DNA of 64,000 nt from NORP309 sp964564165 (GCA_964564165.1 CAZLZZ010000001.1:10300-74299), one strand, 5' to 3'; positions 1 through 8,792 are shown, counted from the stretch's first letter. Made by a program: numbers and translations. The notes: generated from the letters alone by a model not told the origin.

Positions 1-1
1 T

Positions 2-91
2 GACGTATCCAAAAGCCCACCTTGTTTTATTCAACCTTTGGATCAAATAAAATTTTACCCCATTAGTTTAGAAGAATATAACCGTGATTGA
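2..91 (+). CDS. pxpB: 5-oxoprolinase subunit B (PxpB), 3' end only
   Basis: Only the last 29 codons lie in the window; the gene begins upstream. The frame reads to a TGA at 89-91 and ends with the pattern PLDQIKFYPISLEEY, which resembles the C-terminus of PxpB/KipI-type proteins (a basic or polar residue followed by F-x-PIS and an acidic Glu/Tyr end). The identity rests on this short tail plus the pxpC gene that overlaps it by 8 bases, as is usual for translationally coupled pxpB-pxpC. PxpB, PxpC and PxpA together hydrolyse 5-oxoproline to glutamate using ATP. The call is inferred mainly from context. Confidence 0.65.
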   Translation, partial: DVSKSPPCFIQPLDQIKFYPISLEEYNRD

Positions 92-935
92 AGTTGTTTC
101 TACAGGAATATATTCAAGCATACAAGACCAGGGCCGCTTAGGGTATAGAAATATAGGCGTGCCATTAAGTGGAGTGATGGACAGTTATAGTGCCAATTTG
201 GCCAATGCTTTATTAAACAACCACAAACAATGTGCAGTATTAGAAACCACTTTTGTAGGGCCAGTGTTGAGATTTCATCAAGAAACATTCATTGCCATCA
301 CGGGTGCAGACTGCTTGCCTAAGATTAATGGAAAGCCCATTTGTTTAAATTCTGCCCATAAAGTTTTAAAGGGCGATATATTGAGCTTGGGAAACACCAT
401 AACTGGTATTCGAAACTATCTGGCTGTGGCCGAGGGCTTTCAAAGCGAATTTGTTTTAAACAGCCGCAGTTATTATGCAGGTATCACCGAAAATCAGACC
501 TTAATCAAAGGTCAGTTTATAAAGATTTCCAAGCTGAATACTCTGATCATCAATCGCACAAAAACAACCCCCGGAAACACCTGTTCAAAACAACAGTCTA
601 TAGAGGTTACAAAGGGGCCAGAATTTAACCTTTTAGATAAAAAAAGCCAAGACACTTTGTTTAGGAGAAAATTCAAAATTTCGAACCAAAGCAATCGCAT
701 GGCTTATCAATTTGAATCGAATGGTTGTCATAATTATTCAGAGACACAAGAAATAATTACATCATCTGTTCAACCAGGAACAGTACAATTAATGCCATCA
801 GGAAAACCCATTGTTTTGATGCGAGATTGCCAAACCACTGGTGGGTATTCTAGGGTCTTACAACTAACCGAAAAAGCCATTAATCAGTTAGCCCAAAAAC
901 GTCCCAATGATTTTGTTTTTTTCACTTTAAATTAA
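84..935 (+). CDS. pxpC: 5-oxoprolinase subunit C (PxpC), carboxyltransferase-like
   Basis: A 283-residue protein starting at GTG. The N-terminus has the family signature of a Q-D-x-GR-x-GYR segment followed by GVPLSGVMDSYS and LANALLNN. The C-terminal half carries QPGTVQLMPSGKP and DCQTTGGYSRV, matching the KipA/AHS2 (biotin-dependent carboxyltransferase-like) fold. Known role of the family: with PxpA and PxpB it forms the prokaryotic 5-oxoprolinase, which removes the damaged metabolite 5-oxoproline. It overlaps the preceding pxpB by 8 bases, so the two are probably co-translated. The length is slightly short for the family but nothing seems missing. No pxpA is visible downstream, so it probably lies upstream of the window. 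Confidence 0.88.
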   Translation: MIEVVSTGIYSSIQDQGRLGYRNIGVPLSGVMDSYSANLANALLNNHKQCAVLETTFVGPVLRFHQETFIAITGADCLPKINGKPICLNSAHKVLKGDILSLGNTITGIRNYLAVAEGFQSEFVLNSRSYYAGITENQTLIKGQFIKISKLNTLIINRTKTTPGNTCSKQQSIEVTKGPEFNLLDKKSQDTLFRRKFKISNQSNRMAYQFESNGCHNYSETQEIITSSVQPGTVQLMPSGKPIVLMRDCQTTGGYSRVLQLTEKAINQLAQKRPNDFVFFTLN

Positions 936-1153
936 ATATTGCTTTATTTTATGCTTTTAACTATATTCAGCATTGCTAAAGTTTGACAATATCAATACCT
1001 TACTATATAAATATTACTCAGTTTCATATCTGTTTATCGGATTGACTAACTTAACCAAAAACGAGCTATATAATTTGAGCACTTTCTTATTAATAAAGGT
1101 GTCCCCCCGTGGCTTTGAAATAACAAACATACTTTAAATATAGGTGAAAAATA

Positions 1154-3577
1154 ATGAAAAGATACTCCTTCAGAAAAAACAAGTTAATCACAGCACTGGC
1201 AATTGCCAGCTTGGGTTTAACTTCACAGTTTGCTTTTGCTCAAGATGAAGAAGATGGTAGCAATAGCGAAGTAGAAACAGTAACAGTTATTGGCTCACGT
1301 AGCCAAAAAGCTCGCTCTGCAGCAGACTCGCCAGTTCCTGTCGATGTTATCAATGCTGATGATCTAAAAGCCATGGGCGGAGCAGTGGATTTAACCGACA
1401 GTTTGAAAACCTTGATTCCTTCTTATACAGCAACTCCAGCAACAGGCGATGGCAGTGCATTTGTACGACCCACTTCACTGCGTGGTACAGCACCTGATCA
1501 ATCATTAATACTGATCAATGGTAAAAGACGTCATCGTTCTGCCTTGGTTCAATTCTTTGCACCAGCTGCGGGCAATGGAGCTCACGGCGTGGACATCGGA
1601 ATGATTCCTACAATCGCTCTAAAACGTGTTGAAGTATTGCGTGATGGCGCATCTTCACAGTATGGTTCTGATGCAATAGCTGGAGTGATGAATTTTGTCA
1701 TGAGGGATGCTTCAGAAGGTGGTGAGTACAATGTTCAATATGGTCAACACTATGAAGGTGAACAAAATTACAGCGTAGGTATAAACCAAGGTTTTGCACT
1801 GGGCGAAACAGGTTTTGTAAATTTAAGTTTAGAGTACACAGACAACCAAGCACATTCTCGTGGTATTCAGCGTCAAGTTGCTCAAGACTTAATAGACAAC
1901 GGTGCTGTTGGTGTTGGTGCTGATTCTCCATTTGGTGATGCGCCTTTTGTACAAACATGGGGACGTCCTGAATCAAGTGCTTTAAGATTTTTCTTAAATT
2001 CAGCAATTGATGTCGGTGAAAACTCACTGTATGCACGAGTTGGATATGCTGATACAGACGGCCGTTATAGATTTTTCTACAGAAACCCTAATCACAGTAC
2101 TTTAACTGCACTAAGAGATTTGGGTTATGACGGACAATTAAATGAAGTAGGTTTTACGCCTTTTTTAGATGGCGCTCAAACTGACTTTAGCTTCGTAACA
2201 GGTCTTGAAGGTGAGTTTTCGGGTGGAACCTATTTTGATTTTAGTATCGGATATGGCAGAAATGAATTAGATTACTTCTTAAACAACTCTATTAATGCAG
2301 GTTTAGGCCTAACTGGCAATTTACAAATTCCTCAAATGGATTTTGATGTGGGCGGATATGAGCAAAAAGAATTCAACTTAAATGCTGATTTTTCTTATGC
2401 TATGTCCGATAGTGTGAACCTTGCCTATGGTTTTGAATACAGAGACGAAACCTATACCGCTATTGCTGGAGAACCCAGCTCTTATCAAAACGCTGATGGC
2501 ACTGATGGCGCTGGCGTAAGTGGCTTCCGTGGCATTCCTGCATCTGATGCTGGAGAATTTAGTCGAGATAACTTTGCAGTTTATGTTGATATTGAGCATG
2601 ACATTTCTGATGACTTCATGTTGCAATATGCATTGCGTTATGAAGATTTTTCTGACTTTGGTAGTACCATCAATGGTAAATTAGCAGGCCGTTATAATGT
2701 CTCAGATACCACAGCGTTCCGTGGTGCAATCTCAACAGGTTTTCATGCACCAACTCCTGGTCAAGCCAATGTAAGAACAACCATTACTACATTTGATGGC
2801 GCTACTGGATTGCAGGTTGAAGAAGGCCTGATTCCTGTAACAGATCCAAGGGCAATAGCTGTAGGTGGTCAAGCATTAACAGAGGAAAAGTCACTTAACT
2901 TTAGTTTTGGTTTAACTTCTGACTTAACAGACAATACAACCATGACTTTAGACTTTTATCAAATCAATGTTGATGATCGCATCTATCGTACAGGTGATAT
3001 TGCTGCTCTTGATGGTTCTACCATATCGTTCTTTACCAACGCTTTAGATGTTGAACACAGCGGTGTTGATTTGGTGATTACTTCGGCTAAAGACTGGAAT
3101 GATTCTACCAGTACAGACTTTTCTTTTGCCTATGCCTACAACAAAATTGATGTAGTTAATCAAAAACTAGTCAATGGTGTTACTCCAGTTAGCGATAGTG
3201 CAGTTGAAGACATTGAAAACAACTACCCCAATCACAGATTTACCTTGTCGGCAAATACTGAATTTGGAGACCAGTGGAACCTCTTGTTAAGAGCAACTTA
3301 CTATGGTGAGCATTTTGATGAGCGTGGAAGAATCGGCGCAGAAACCAGTCCAAGTGCTTTAATTGATGGTGTTATGTATATCGATGCTGAAATTGGCTAT
3401 TGGGTAAATGACAACCTTAGACTTAGGCTTGGTGCTTCCAATATCTTCGATACGTATATTGATGAAGTTAGTGCTCCAAATGCCAACCGTCAAAGTGTTG
3501 GTCTACAATACCCAAGACGAAGTGCAGCTAACTATGAAGGGGGTTCTTGGTATCTAGGTGCTACTTACTCTTTCTAA
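1154..3577 (+). CDS. TonB-dependent outer-membrane receptor
   Basis: An 807-residue protein with a signal peptide (about residues 1-29, cleavage near FAFA-Q). A plug domain follows, with VETVTVIGSR and SLRGTAPDQSLILINGKRRH, then a long beta-barrel and a terminal Phe in WYLGATYSF, as expected for outer-membrane insertion by BAM. An AGGTGA ribosome site lies 7 bases before the ATG. The substrate cannot be read from sequence; receptors with this plug style in marine bacteria take up siderophores, peptides or sugars. It is a single-gene unit: a 218-base gap precedes it and a good terminator follows. Placement between the oxoprolinase genes and a TRAP transporter is suggestive but does not prove a shared substrate. 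Confidence 0.92.
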   Translation: MKRYSFRKNKLITALAIASLGLTSQFAFAQDEEDGSNSEVETVTVIGSRSQKARSAADSPVPVDVINADDLKAMGGAVDLTDSLKTLIPSYTATPATGDGSAFVRPTSLRGTAPDQSLILINGKRRHRSALVQFFAPAAGNGAHGVDIGMIPTIALKRVEVLRDGASSQYGSDAIAGVMNFVMRDASEGGEYNVQYGQHYEGEQNYSVGINQGFALGETGFVNLSLEYTDNQAHSRGIQRQVAQDLIDNGAVGVGADSPFGDAPFVQTWGRPESSALRFFLNSAIDVGENSLYARVGYADTDGRYRFFYRNPNHSTLTALRDLGYDGQLNEVGFTPFLDGAQTDFSFVTGLEGEFSGGTYFDFSIGYGRNELDYFLNNSINAGLGLTGNLQIPQMDFDVGGYEQKEFNLNADFSYAMSDSVNLAYGFEYRDETYTAIAGEPSSYQNADGTDGAGVSGFRGIPASDAGEFSRDNFAVYVDIEHDISDDFMLQYALRYEDFSDFGSTINGKLAGRYNVSDTTAFRGAISTGFHAPTPGQANVRTTITTFDGATGLQVEEGLIPVTDPRAIAVGGQALTEEKSLNFSFGLTSDLTDNTTMTLDFYQINVDDRIYRTGDIAALDGSTISFFTNALDVEHSGVDLVITSAKDWNDSTSTDFSFAYAYNKIDVVNQKLVNGVTPVSDSAVEDIENNYPNHRFTLSANTEFGDQWNLLLRATYYGEHFDERGRIGAETSPSALIDGVMYIDAEIGYWVNDNLRLRLGASNIFDTYIDEVSAPNANRQSVGLQYPRRSAANYEGGSWYLGATYSF

Positions 3578-3621
3578 GATAAAGAAATAGGAGCTTTTAT
3601 AGCTCCTTAAGACTTAAAGAA

Positions 3622-3655
3622 GCGGTCACAATACATTTTGTGGCCGTTTTTTTTT
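3622..3655 (+). terminator. Rho-independent terminator of the TonB receptor gene
   Basis: The stem CGGTCACA (3623-3630) pairs with TGTGGCCG (3639-3646), with one G-U pair, and is followed by nine T residues. A second, smaller inverted repeat AGGAGC/GCTCCT lies just upstream at 3589-3607. Both stand directly after the receptor stop codon. Confidence 0.85.
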
Positions 3656-3739
3656 AAAAGTTAAAAATTGATTGAAGGGTTAAAATATAAAGGGTATATT
3701 TCGAGCTCAACCCATAACGCTGTATAAAGTTGCATAAAA

Positions 3740-3895
3740 ATGAACTCAAAAATTAATTCTCACCTTTGGCAAGGAAAAGAGTCTGATGCTCAGGCTCAAG
3801 CAGCTCCAAGAAAGGAATACATGAGAATCCAAGGGGGTTTACAACTAATAAGAGTCTTGTTAAATTTCACAGAATTAAATTTTGTATTTGTATGA
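3740..3895 (+). CDS. Possible small upstream ORF coupled to dctQ
   Basis: A 51-codon frame from ATG at 3740 whose TGA (3893-3895) overlaps the ATG of the following TRAP small permease (ATGA arrangement). It has no recognisable domain, no hydrophobic segment and no clear ribosome site, so it may be chance. The overlap geometry is what makes it worth noting: it could couple translation into dctQ. The rest of the 3578-3891 gap holds only the receptor terminator. Confidence 0.25.
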   Translation: MNSKINSHLWQGKESDAQAQAAPRKEYMRIQGGLQLIRVLLNFTELNFVFV

Positions 3896-4338
3896 AAAAA
3901 CTTAGCCAAGTATTGAGCGTTTTTATACTGCTGATGATTGCCTTGAGCTTTTTTACCGTGTTTGTCAGTTATTTTTTTAACTGGGTGTTTATTTCCGTTC
4001 AAGAGCTCATCATTTATCTACACAGCAGTATATTTATGTTGGGCATTGTTTATGCTTTTTCTGAAGATAAACATGTGCGTATTGACATTTTTTACCAATC
4101 GTATTCTGCTCGTAAAAAAAGAAAGGTCAATCTTTGGGGTTCAGTCTTTTTATTGATCCCGTTGTTTGCTTTTATGTTCTATATCTCCTTAGAATACGTC
4201 ATGGCATCGTGGTCAAAGCTTGAGGGTTCGCCAGAATCAGGCGGCCTGCCCTTTGTTTATGGTCTAAAATCATTGATACTTATATTGCCTATTTCTATGA
4301 TTGCGTATTCCATCACTCAAATGTTTAGGAAGCCTTAA
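3892..4338 (+). CDS. dctQ: TRAP transporter small permease (DctQ type)
   Basis: A 148-residue, strongly hydrophobic protein with about four membrane segments (residues 8-30, 40-60, 80-102 and 122-142). It carries the loop HVRIDIFY that is typical of DctQ proteins just after the second helix. DctQ assists the large permease in Na+-driven, binding-protein-dependent uptake of organic acids or similar solutes. Its stop overlaps the start of dctM by one base. No periplasmic binding protein (DctP) gene is seen nearby, so the partner must be encoded elsewhere or upstream. Confidence 0.87.
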   Translation: MKKLSQVLSVFILLMIALSFFTVFVSYFFNWVFISVQELIIYLHSSIFMLGIVYAFSEDKHVRIDIFYQSYSARKKRKVNLWGSVFLLIPLFAFMFYISLEYVMASWSKLEGSPESGGLPFVYGLKSLILILPISMIAYSITQMFRKP

Positions 4339-5699
4339 TGGAAGCCTTTTGGGCACTGGGCTTATTCGTTACAGTAGCACTGGTATTACTGGTTGGTTAC
4401 CCTGTTGCCATAACTTTGGGCGCTGTTTCCTTGTGGTTTGCTTTTGCCGGCTGGCTGGCTGGTTGGTTTGATGCTGATTTTTTAATGGCAATGCCCAATA
4501 GAGTCTACGGTATAATGACCAATGTAACCTTAATGGCTGTCCCTGTTTTTATTTTTATGGGGCTGGTTTTAGAAAAGGCCAAACTGGCACAATCCTTATT
4601 AGAAAATATGGCAGCACTATTGGGTGGAGCTAAAGGCGGACTGGGATTTGCCTTGTTAATTGTTGGTGCTCTACTTGCTGCTAGCACTGGCATTGTTGGT
4701 GCTACCGTTGTCACTTTAAGTTTGTTGGCACTGCCGGTCATGAAAAAAAATGGCTACGATGAATCATTAAGCGCCGGAACAATTTGTGCAACAGGAACAC
4801 TGGGACAAATTATCCCGCCATCGATTGTTTTGGTATTGTTGGGCGATGTGTTATCTAATGCTTATCAACAGGCTCAATTAGACATGGGTATTTTTTCACC
4901 AAAAACAGTTTCAGTGGGTGAGTTGTTTGCAGGTGCCATTGTTCCTGGTTTAATTTTGTTGGGGCTTTATGGGCTTTATTGGGTTTACATTGTTTTAAGG
5001 TGCCCACACAAAGCACCGGCCATGGACCCACAATTTAGCACTCCTTTAAGCAAACCTTTATGGCAAATATTCGCCTCATTATTGCCTCCACTGTTGTTGA
5101 TTATTGCTGTACTTGGTTCTATTATTAGTGGTGTTGCCTCACCAACTGAAGCGGCCTCTGTTGGTGCTGTTGGTGCTTTATTGCTTGCTTACTTAAAAAA
5201 GCAACTGTCACTGGGAGTCCTAATGGAAGTATCCAGAGAAACGGTGAAAATCACATCCATGATATTTATGATACTTATAGGTGCTGCATTGTTCTCGTTG
5301 GTATTTAAAGGATTTCATGGAAATGAAATCATTGCTCAGTTTTTACTTGATTTACCCGGTGGCAAAATGACCGCTTTTTTCGTTGTCATGCTTGTCATGT
5401 TTATTCTTGGGTTTATTCTTGATTTTATAGAAATTACTTTCGTCATTGTGCCCATTGTCGGGCCTATTTTATTGTCGCAAGGATTTGATCCCGTTTGGCT
5501 TGGCATCATGTTTGCTATCAACTTACAAACTTCGTTTTTAACTCCGCCTTTTGGCTTTGCATTGTTTTATTTAAAAGGTGTGAGTGATATTGATTCAAAA
5601 AAACTCTACAAAGGTGTCATTCCATTTATACTTATCCAAATTTTAGTGTTATTATTGCTGGTATGGCAACCAAAACTTACTTCTCTTATCTCTTTTTAA
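4338..5699 (+). CDS. dctM: TRAP transporter large permease (DctM type)
   Basis: A 453-residue integral membrane protein with some twelve hydrophobic segments. Conserved DctM features include PNRVYGIMTNVTLMAVPVFI near the N-terminus, the glycine-rich STGIVGATVVT stretch, the GTLGQIIPPSIVLVLLGD segment and a C-terminal NLQTSFLTPPFGFALFYLKG. It forms the solute channel of a TRAP transporter together with the preceding DctQ. Translation is coupled at both ends: it begins on the last base of dctQ, and the next gene starts inside its final 37 bases. The substrate is unknown. Confidence 0.92.
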   Translation: MEAFWALGLFVTVALVLLVGYPVAITLGAVSLWFAFAGWLAGWFDADFLMAMPNRVYGIMTNVTLMAVPVFIFMGLVLEKAKLAQSLLENMAALLGGAKGGLGFALLIVGALLAASTGIVGATVVTLSLLALPVMKKNGYDESLSAGTICATGTLGQIIPPSIVLVLLGDVLSNAYQQAQLDMGIFSPKTVSVGELFAGAIVPGLILLGLYGLYWVYIVLRCPHKAPAMDPQFSTPLSKPLWQIFASLLPPLLLIIAVLGSIISGVASPTEAASVGAVGALLLAYLKKQLSLGVLMEVSRETVKITSMIFMILIGAALFSLVFKGFHGNEIIAQFLLDLPGGKMTAFFVVMLVMFILGFILDFIEITFVIVPIVGPILLSQGFDPVWLGIMFAINLQTSFLTPPFGFALFYLKGVSDIDSKKLYKGVIPFILIQILVLLLLVWQPKLTSLISF

Positions 5700-6322
5700 T
5701 CCTGTTTACTTTAACTGTTTCAGCCAAAACGGATGAGCAGCAATTGACACAATGGACCATAGAAAATGAAAAGAAACTATTAAACGATTACCCAATAATC
5801 CCATCAAAGTGGTTTGAACAAACCTGTATGGACCTTATCAAGTCAATGCATTTTAATCAAATAAACCAGTGCAAACTGTTTAAATCAGATTTTATAAATG
5901 CTTATGTGTTTGATAACGGGCATGTCTATTTTTCAACAGCCATGATGGCACTGATAAATAACAAGCACCAATGGGCTGCAATTTTGGCGCATGAAAATGC
6001 ACACATAGAATTACAACACTATTTGGAAACACTCAAAAAAATCAAAAAACCAGGTATTTTCTTTCCAAAAAGAAAAATCAGAGCCCTGATTAAAAACAAC
6101 GAACAAGCCGCAGATGACTGGTCAAAAATAAAACTTCAAGAATTTGGTTATGATTACAATCAAATTGTATTTTTTTTCCAAAGAGTAAAAACATCACAAG
6201 GAGAAAACCGAAACAAAACTCACCTCAAATTATCCAAAAGAATCAATACAACCAATCAGCCCGAAATCATTGATAAACTCTTAATCTCTCAGATAGACCA
6301 ATTTCAATGGCAAGATGATTAA
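5663..6322 (+). CDS. Exported M48-family metalloprotease
   Basis: A 219-residue protein with a signal peptide (cleavage near TVSA, residue about 21). The zinc-binding helix is ILAHENAHIELQH (HExxH form), and a downstream NNEQAADDW segment supplies the probable third glutamate ligand in the usual M48 ExxAD arrangement. It lacks the TPR region of BepA-type proteins, so it is a short M48 enzyme acting in the periplasm on unknown substrates. It starts within the dctM 3' end in another frame, so it probably belongs to the dctQM transcript, and it converges on the next gene without a gap. Confidence 0.8.
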   Translation: MATKTYFSYLFLILFTLTVSAKTDEQQLTQWTIENEKKLLNDYPIIPSKWFEQTCMDLIKSMHFNQINQCKLFKSDFINAYVFDNGHVYFSTAMMALINNKHQWAAILAHENAHIELQHYLETLKKIKKPGIFFPKRKIRALIKNNEQAADDWSKIKLQEFGYDYNQIVFFFQRVKTSQGENRNKTHLKLSKRINTTNQPEIIDKLLISQIDQFQWQDD

Positions 6323-6826
6323 TCAAAAAATTTCTTCAACCTCAATTTGGATCATATACAAGCGCATATCAAATTCTAGTTGGTGATAGTCGCTTAGCAT
6401 GTGTTGACAGAGTTGGTAGAAGGCTTTGTTGTGTTGTTTTTCTTTTAAATGTGCCAACTCGTGTACGACTATCATATTCAGCAACTCAATAGGTGCTTTT
6501 TTAAACACTGAACTGATGCGTAACTCGTTTTTCATTTTTACTTTATTGCCCTGAATTCTGGGAACATAACTGTGCAAACCAAGGGCATTATTAACCACAT
6601 GAATCTTGCCATCATAAACCACCTTGCTCAATGGAGGTGATTTCTTCATGTATTGGTTTTTGATACCCATGGCATATTCGCGCAAGTCTTTGTCATTGCT
6701 TATGGAGTGGGGTTTTGGGTATTTTTTTAACAGAAAATTGACCAGTTTACCATCATCTAACATTTTTTGAACTTGGTCTTGTAGGCTTTGTGGGTAGGAA
6801 CTGATGTATTTCAACGACTTTGTCAT
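6323..6826 (-). CDS. YgjP-like metallopeptidase domain protein
   Basis: A 167-residue cytoplasmic-looking protein. The diagnostic motif is VVHELAHLKEKQHNKAFYQL, the zinc site of the YgjP/WLM (DUF45) family with an HExxH and a third histidine after KxxH. The N-terminal half resembles YgjP-like proteins only loosely. The biological role of the family is not established; the fold resembles SprT and Wss1-like proteases. It follows an Imm22-like gene with a 2-base gap, so both are probably transcribed together, and it is convergent with the M48 gene. Confidence 0.8.
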   Translation of the reverse strand: MTKSLKYISSYPQSLQDQVQKMLDDGKLVNFLLKKYPKPHSISNDKDLREYAMGIKNQYMKKSPPLSKVVYDGKIHVVNNALGLHSYVPRIQGNKVKMKNELRISSVFKKAPIELLNMIVVHELAHLKEKQHNKAFYQLCQHMLSDYHQLEFDMRLYMIQIEVEEIF

Positions 6827-6828
6827 CC

Positions 6829-7260
6829 TTAGAATTCTTCTTCGGCATCGTAATCAAATGCGCCAAGTAGTGTAAGATAATCATCTTTGCCCATGCCTGT
6901 TTGTTTGTTGCTGTATTCAAATTCATACAACAAAACCGCCCAAGTGATCGACAGCAAGTCTTTCTTTTTGGCCTTGTTCATTAGATTTTTGATAAAAGAA
7001 TCAGCATAGGAACATTCTCCAATGGCTTTTTCTGTTTTTATCATCCCTTCGGTTGCACCATTTGTTTCTAGATGTTCTGGGGCAAAATAACGTATCTTAA
7101 AGTTATCTGACCATTGGTTTTTAGCCCGGGTATCGTTTTTGAAAAGTGTTTCTTCAAAATATTCATCAGGAATATCTGCATAAGGATGGGTTGAAACCCA
7201 TACCGATACCTTGTTTTTTTTTTGGAACAAAAACCCTTTTGTCTGTTTGCTGTTTTTCAT
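6829..7260 (-). CDS. Imm22-like immunity protein
   Basis: A protein of about 143 residues when started at the ATG at 7260, which has a GAGAGAA site upstream. A GTG 23 codons earlier (7329) is possible but less likely. Its pattern KNKVSVWVS near the start, followed by PDEYFEE, W-S-D-NFKIRY, CSYADSFI, WAVLLYEFEYS and the end LGAFDYD, resembles the Imm22 (DUF4284) family of predicted immunity proteins for polymorphic toxins. No matching toxin gene is seen within the window, so it may be an orphan immunity gene. The assignment is by motif memory only. Confidence 0.55.
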   Translation of the reverse strand: MKNSKQTKGFLFQKKNKVSVWVSTHPYADIPDEYFEETLFKNDTRAKNQWSDNFKIRYFAPEHLETNGATEGMIKTEKAIGECSYADSFIKNLMNKAKKKDLLSITWAVLLYEFEYSNKQTGMGKDDYLTLLGAFDYDAEEEF

Positions 7261-7467
7261 GTTTATTCTCTCGTTCTTAATGCTGACATTATAAATCCTA
7301 TTGAGCTCATTGATAAATAGTCTTGTCACATTATCCCGTATATTATATAGAACAACGGAATTTACAGAGAAGATGGGGCTTTTAAATGTTGGCGATTAAA
7401 GAGGTATGTTCTAAAAGCGTCTGATTTTCCTGAAGACATTTTTAGCCACTGCTGAATTCAAGTTATA

Positions 7468-7556
7468 TATGGAGAGACTTAATAATACTTTTGGAATCGG
7501 GGCTTTAGCCCTGCCAATCTAGCAAGTTTAAGCGCGACTAAAGTCGCGATTCCGAT
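7468..7556. repeat. REP-like palindromic repeat (family C)
   Basis: Contains GGAATCGGGGCTTTAGCCC and, 30 bases on, GCGACTAAAGTCGCGATTCC. Each half is a small palindrome, and the outer GGAATC/GATTCC ends pair with each other. Related copies lie at 31257-31325 and 32547-32770, and a fragment lies at 8748-8792 that repeats about 40 bases of this one almost exactly. The remainder of the 7261-7584 gap shows no gene. Confidence 0.75.
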
Positions 7557-7584
7557 AGTTTTTTCACAATATCTTAGTCGCTGA

Positions 7585-8121
7585 TTACTTTTGTTGTTTT
7601 ATCCATGCAGGCCAGTTGATTTCTTTTTTTGCTGTGATGGTTAATTGACATGAGTCTATAGCATCTAAAAACAACACACAATTATTGCCAGCAGTACGAA
7701 AACTTGGAACAATAATTCCTTGATAGCCTAAAAATTGAGCAGCAGAACCAATCTTTTGACTTTGGGCAAACTCTTTTCTGTTGTTTGTATCTATGTTTAA
7801 TTCAGTTAGTAATTTTTTATTCAATAGGTTGAGTAACTTAATATTTTTAACTTTCAGTTCGCAAATCACCATTGCACAGGATGAAAACACCGGGGCTTGT
7901 GATAAATGATAATGCAACTCTGCCATTGAAGTGTTTTGCTCAAGGCTGGTATAAAGTGCAACGATTTGATTGTGCAAAGTACTCTTTGGGCTCCATCTTC
8001 CTCCTGCGACTCCTCCTTGTAAGGGGCTGCGTGTTTTCCAACTTGTGCGCCAAAGAGTTCCTGAGAAGTTTTCAACATCAAGCTGACTTAAGGCATCAAT
8101 TATTTCCCTGTCATGAGACAC
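7585..8121 (-). CDS. RES-domain toxin (NAD+-degrading type)
   Basis: A 178-residue protein with the RES family layout: an N-terminal LWRTSW segment with the conserved Arg, a GGVAGGRWSPK segment (the usual G-R-W-N/S-P), then ALYTSLEQNTSMAELHYH with the conserved Glu. Characterised RES toxins degrade NAD+ by phosphorolysis or hydrolysis and are neutralised by the Xre-type partner. It starts at a GTG that shares one base with the stop of the antitoxin gene (TAGTG), so translation is coupled and the antitoxin is made first, as is usual for this pair. Confidence 0.87.
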   Translation of the reverse strand: MSHDREIIDALSQLDVENFSGTLWRTSWKTRSPLQGGVAGGRWSPKSTLHNQIVALYTSLEQNTSMAELHYHLSQAPVFSSCAMVICELKVKNIKLLNLLNKKLLTELNIDTNNRKEFAQSQKIGSAAQFLGYQGIIVPSFRTAGNNCVLFLDAIDSCQLTITAKKEINWPAWIKQQK

Positions 8122-8591
8122 TAAATATAGGTTCCAGAAGCCTGGCGCTCAATTGCATCAAGTACAACTTCAGTCTGTTGGTTATGAATCAAGTCAATGG
8201 CTTTTTTTCCATCTAAGAGCTGATTGTTCGCATACAACCACAACCTCGTTTCATCAGGACTGTAAAATTCAGACAAGGCATCAATGACATACCTCAAATC
8301 CGAAAAGATTAATTGTGTACCTGTGTCAGGTGTGGATTTCCCCGATTTCCAGCGTGAAAAAGTGGCAGTAGAAACAGAAACTATATTGGCTAAATCTATG
8401 CCTTTTAATGTACTGTTATCGTTAATTTGATTAATAACTGATGATAATGCAGTGCTCATGGCTTTGGTGGTTCTTTTAAAATCAACACTATTATTACCTA
8501 TTTGTTTCACAGATTCAACTTGATGAAATAAATGTGTAATAAAATAAATAAATTTTAATCTTAACTTCATGCTCTTCATGGTGAAAAACAA
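8121..8591 (-). CDS. Xre/MbcA-like antitoxin of the RES toxin
   Basis: The frame holds a helix-turn-helix (IDLANIVSVSTATFSRW followed by KSGKSTPD) and a C-terminal DUF2384-type toxin-binding region (TRLWLYANNQLLDGKKAIDL, then V-x-DAIERQASGTYI). Antitoxins of this type bind the RES toxin and repress their own promoter. The start is uncertain: the first 28 codons are hydrophobic and overlap a duplicated DNA segment, so translation may begin later, for example at ATG 8459. The pair sits between a repeat and the miaA region, as expected of a mobile toxin-antitoxin module. Confidence 0.82.
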   Translation of the reverse strand: MFFTMKSMKLRLKFIYFITHLFHQVESVKQIGNNSVDFKRTTKAMSTALSSVINQINDNSTLKGIDLANIVSVSTATFSRWKSGKSTPDTGTQLIFSDLRYVIDALSEFYSPDETRLWLYANNQLLDGKKAIDLIHNQQTEVVLDAIERQASGTYI

Positions 8592-8634
8592 TCACGTGAT
8601 TCAATCATCTTGCGATATAATGAAACTTTCGATA
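8565..8634. repeat. Direct repeat, copy 1 (miaA upstream-type sequence)
   Basis: About 70 bases, including ATCATCTTGCGATATAATGA and AACTTTCGA, that recur at 9607-9686 just upstream of miaA. The two copies bracket the alpha/beta hydrolase gene. The TATAAT in each copy could be a promoter -10 element. Confidence 0.75.
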
Positions 8635-8665
8635 CTTCGATACTTCGAAACAACGAGACAACGTC

Positions 8666-8747
8666 ATTGGTAGCTAGGCATTTTTAGATTTGCTTGACGT
8701 GCTAAGTGGCTGCGCTATAATCGAGTTTTCTATATCGGGATTTGGGA
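8666..8747. repeat. Right half of a family-B palindromic element
   Basis: Matches the right half of the complete element at 41036-41202: the stretch from TAGGCATTTTTAGATTTGCT to TTTCTATATCGGGATTTGGG. The left half is missing, so this is a truncated copy. It lies in the 8592-8900 gap, which otherwise holds only repeats and no gene. Confidence 0.75.
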
Positions 8748-8792
8748 CATATATAGAGAGACTTAATAATACTTTTGGAATCGGGGCTTTAC
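8748..8792. repeat. Fragment of REP-like family C
   Basis: Repeats about 40 bases found at 7465-7505, from AGAGAGACTTAATAATAC to GGAATCGGGGCTTTA, and then diverges where the first copy continues with GCCC. It abuts the truncated family-B copy, which suggests a chain of insertions or deletions here. Confidence 0.7.

Noticed and set aside
1698..2036. A 112-codon frame antisense to the TonB receptor gene
   Set aside because: It has the low-complexity HQH-type composition of a shadow frame and lies wholly inside a well-supported gene.
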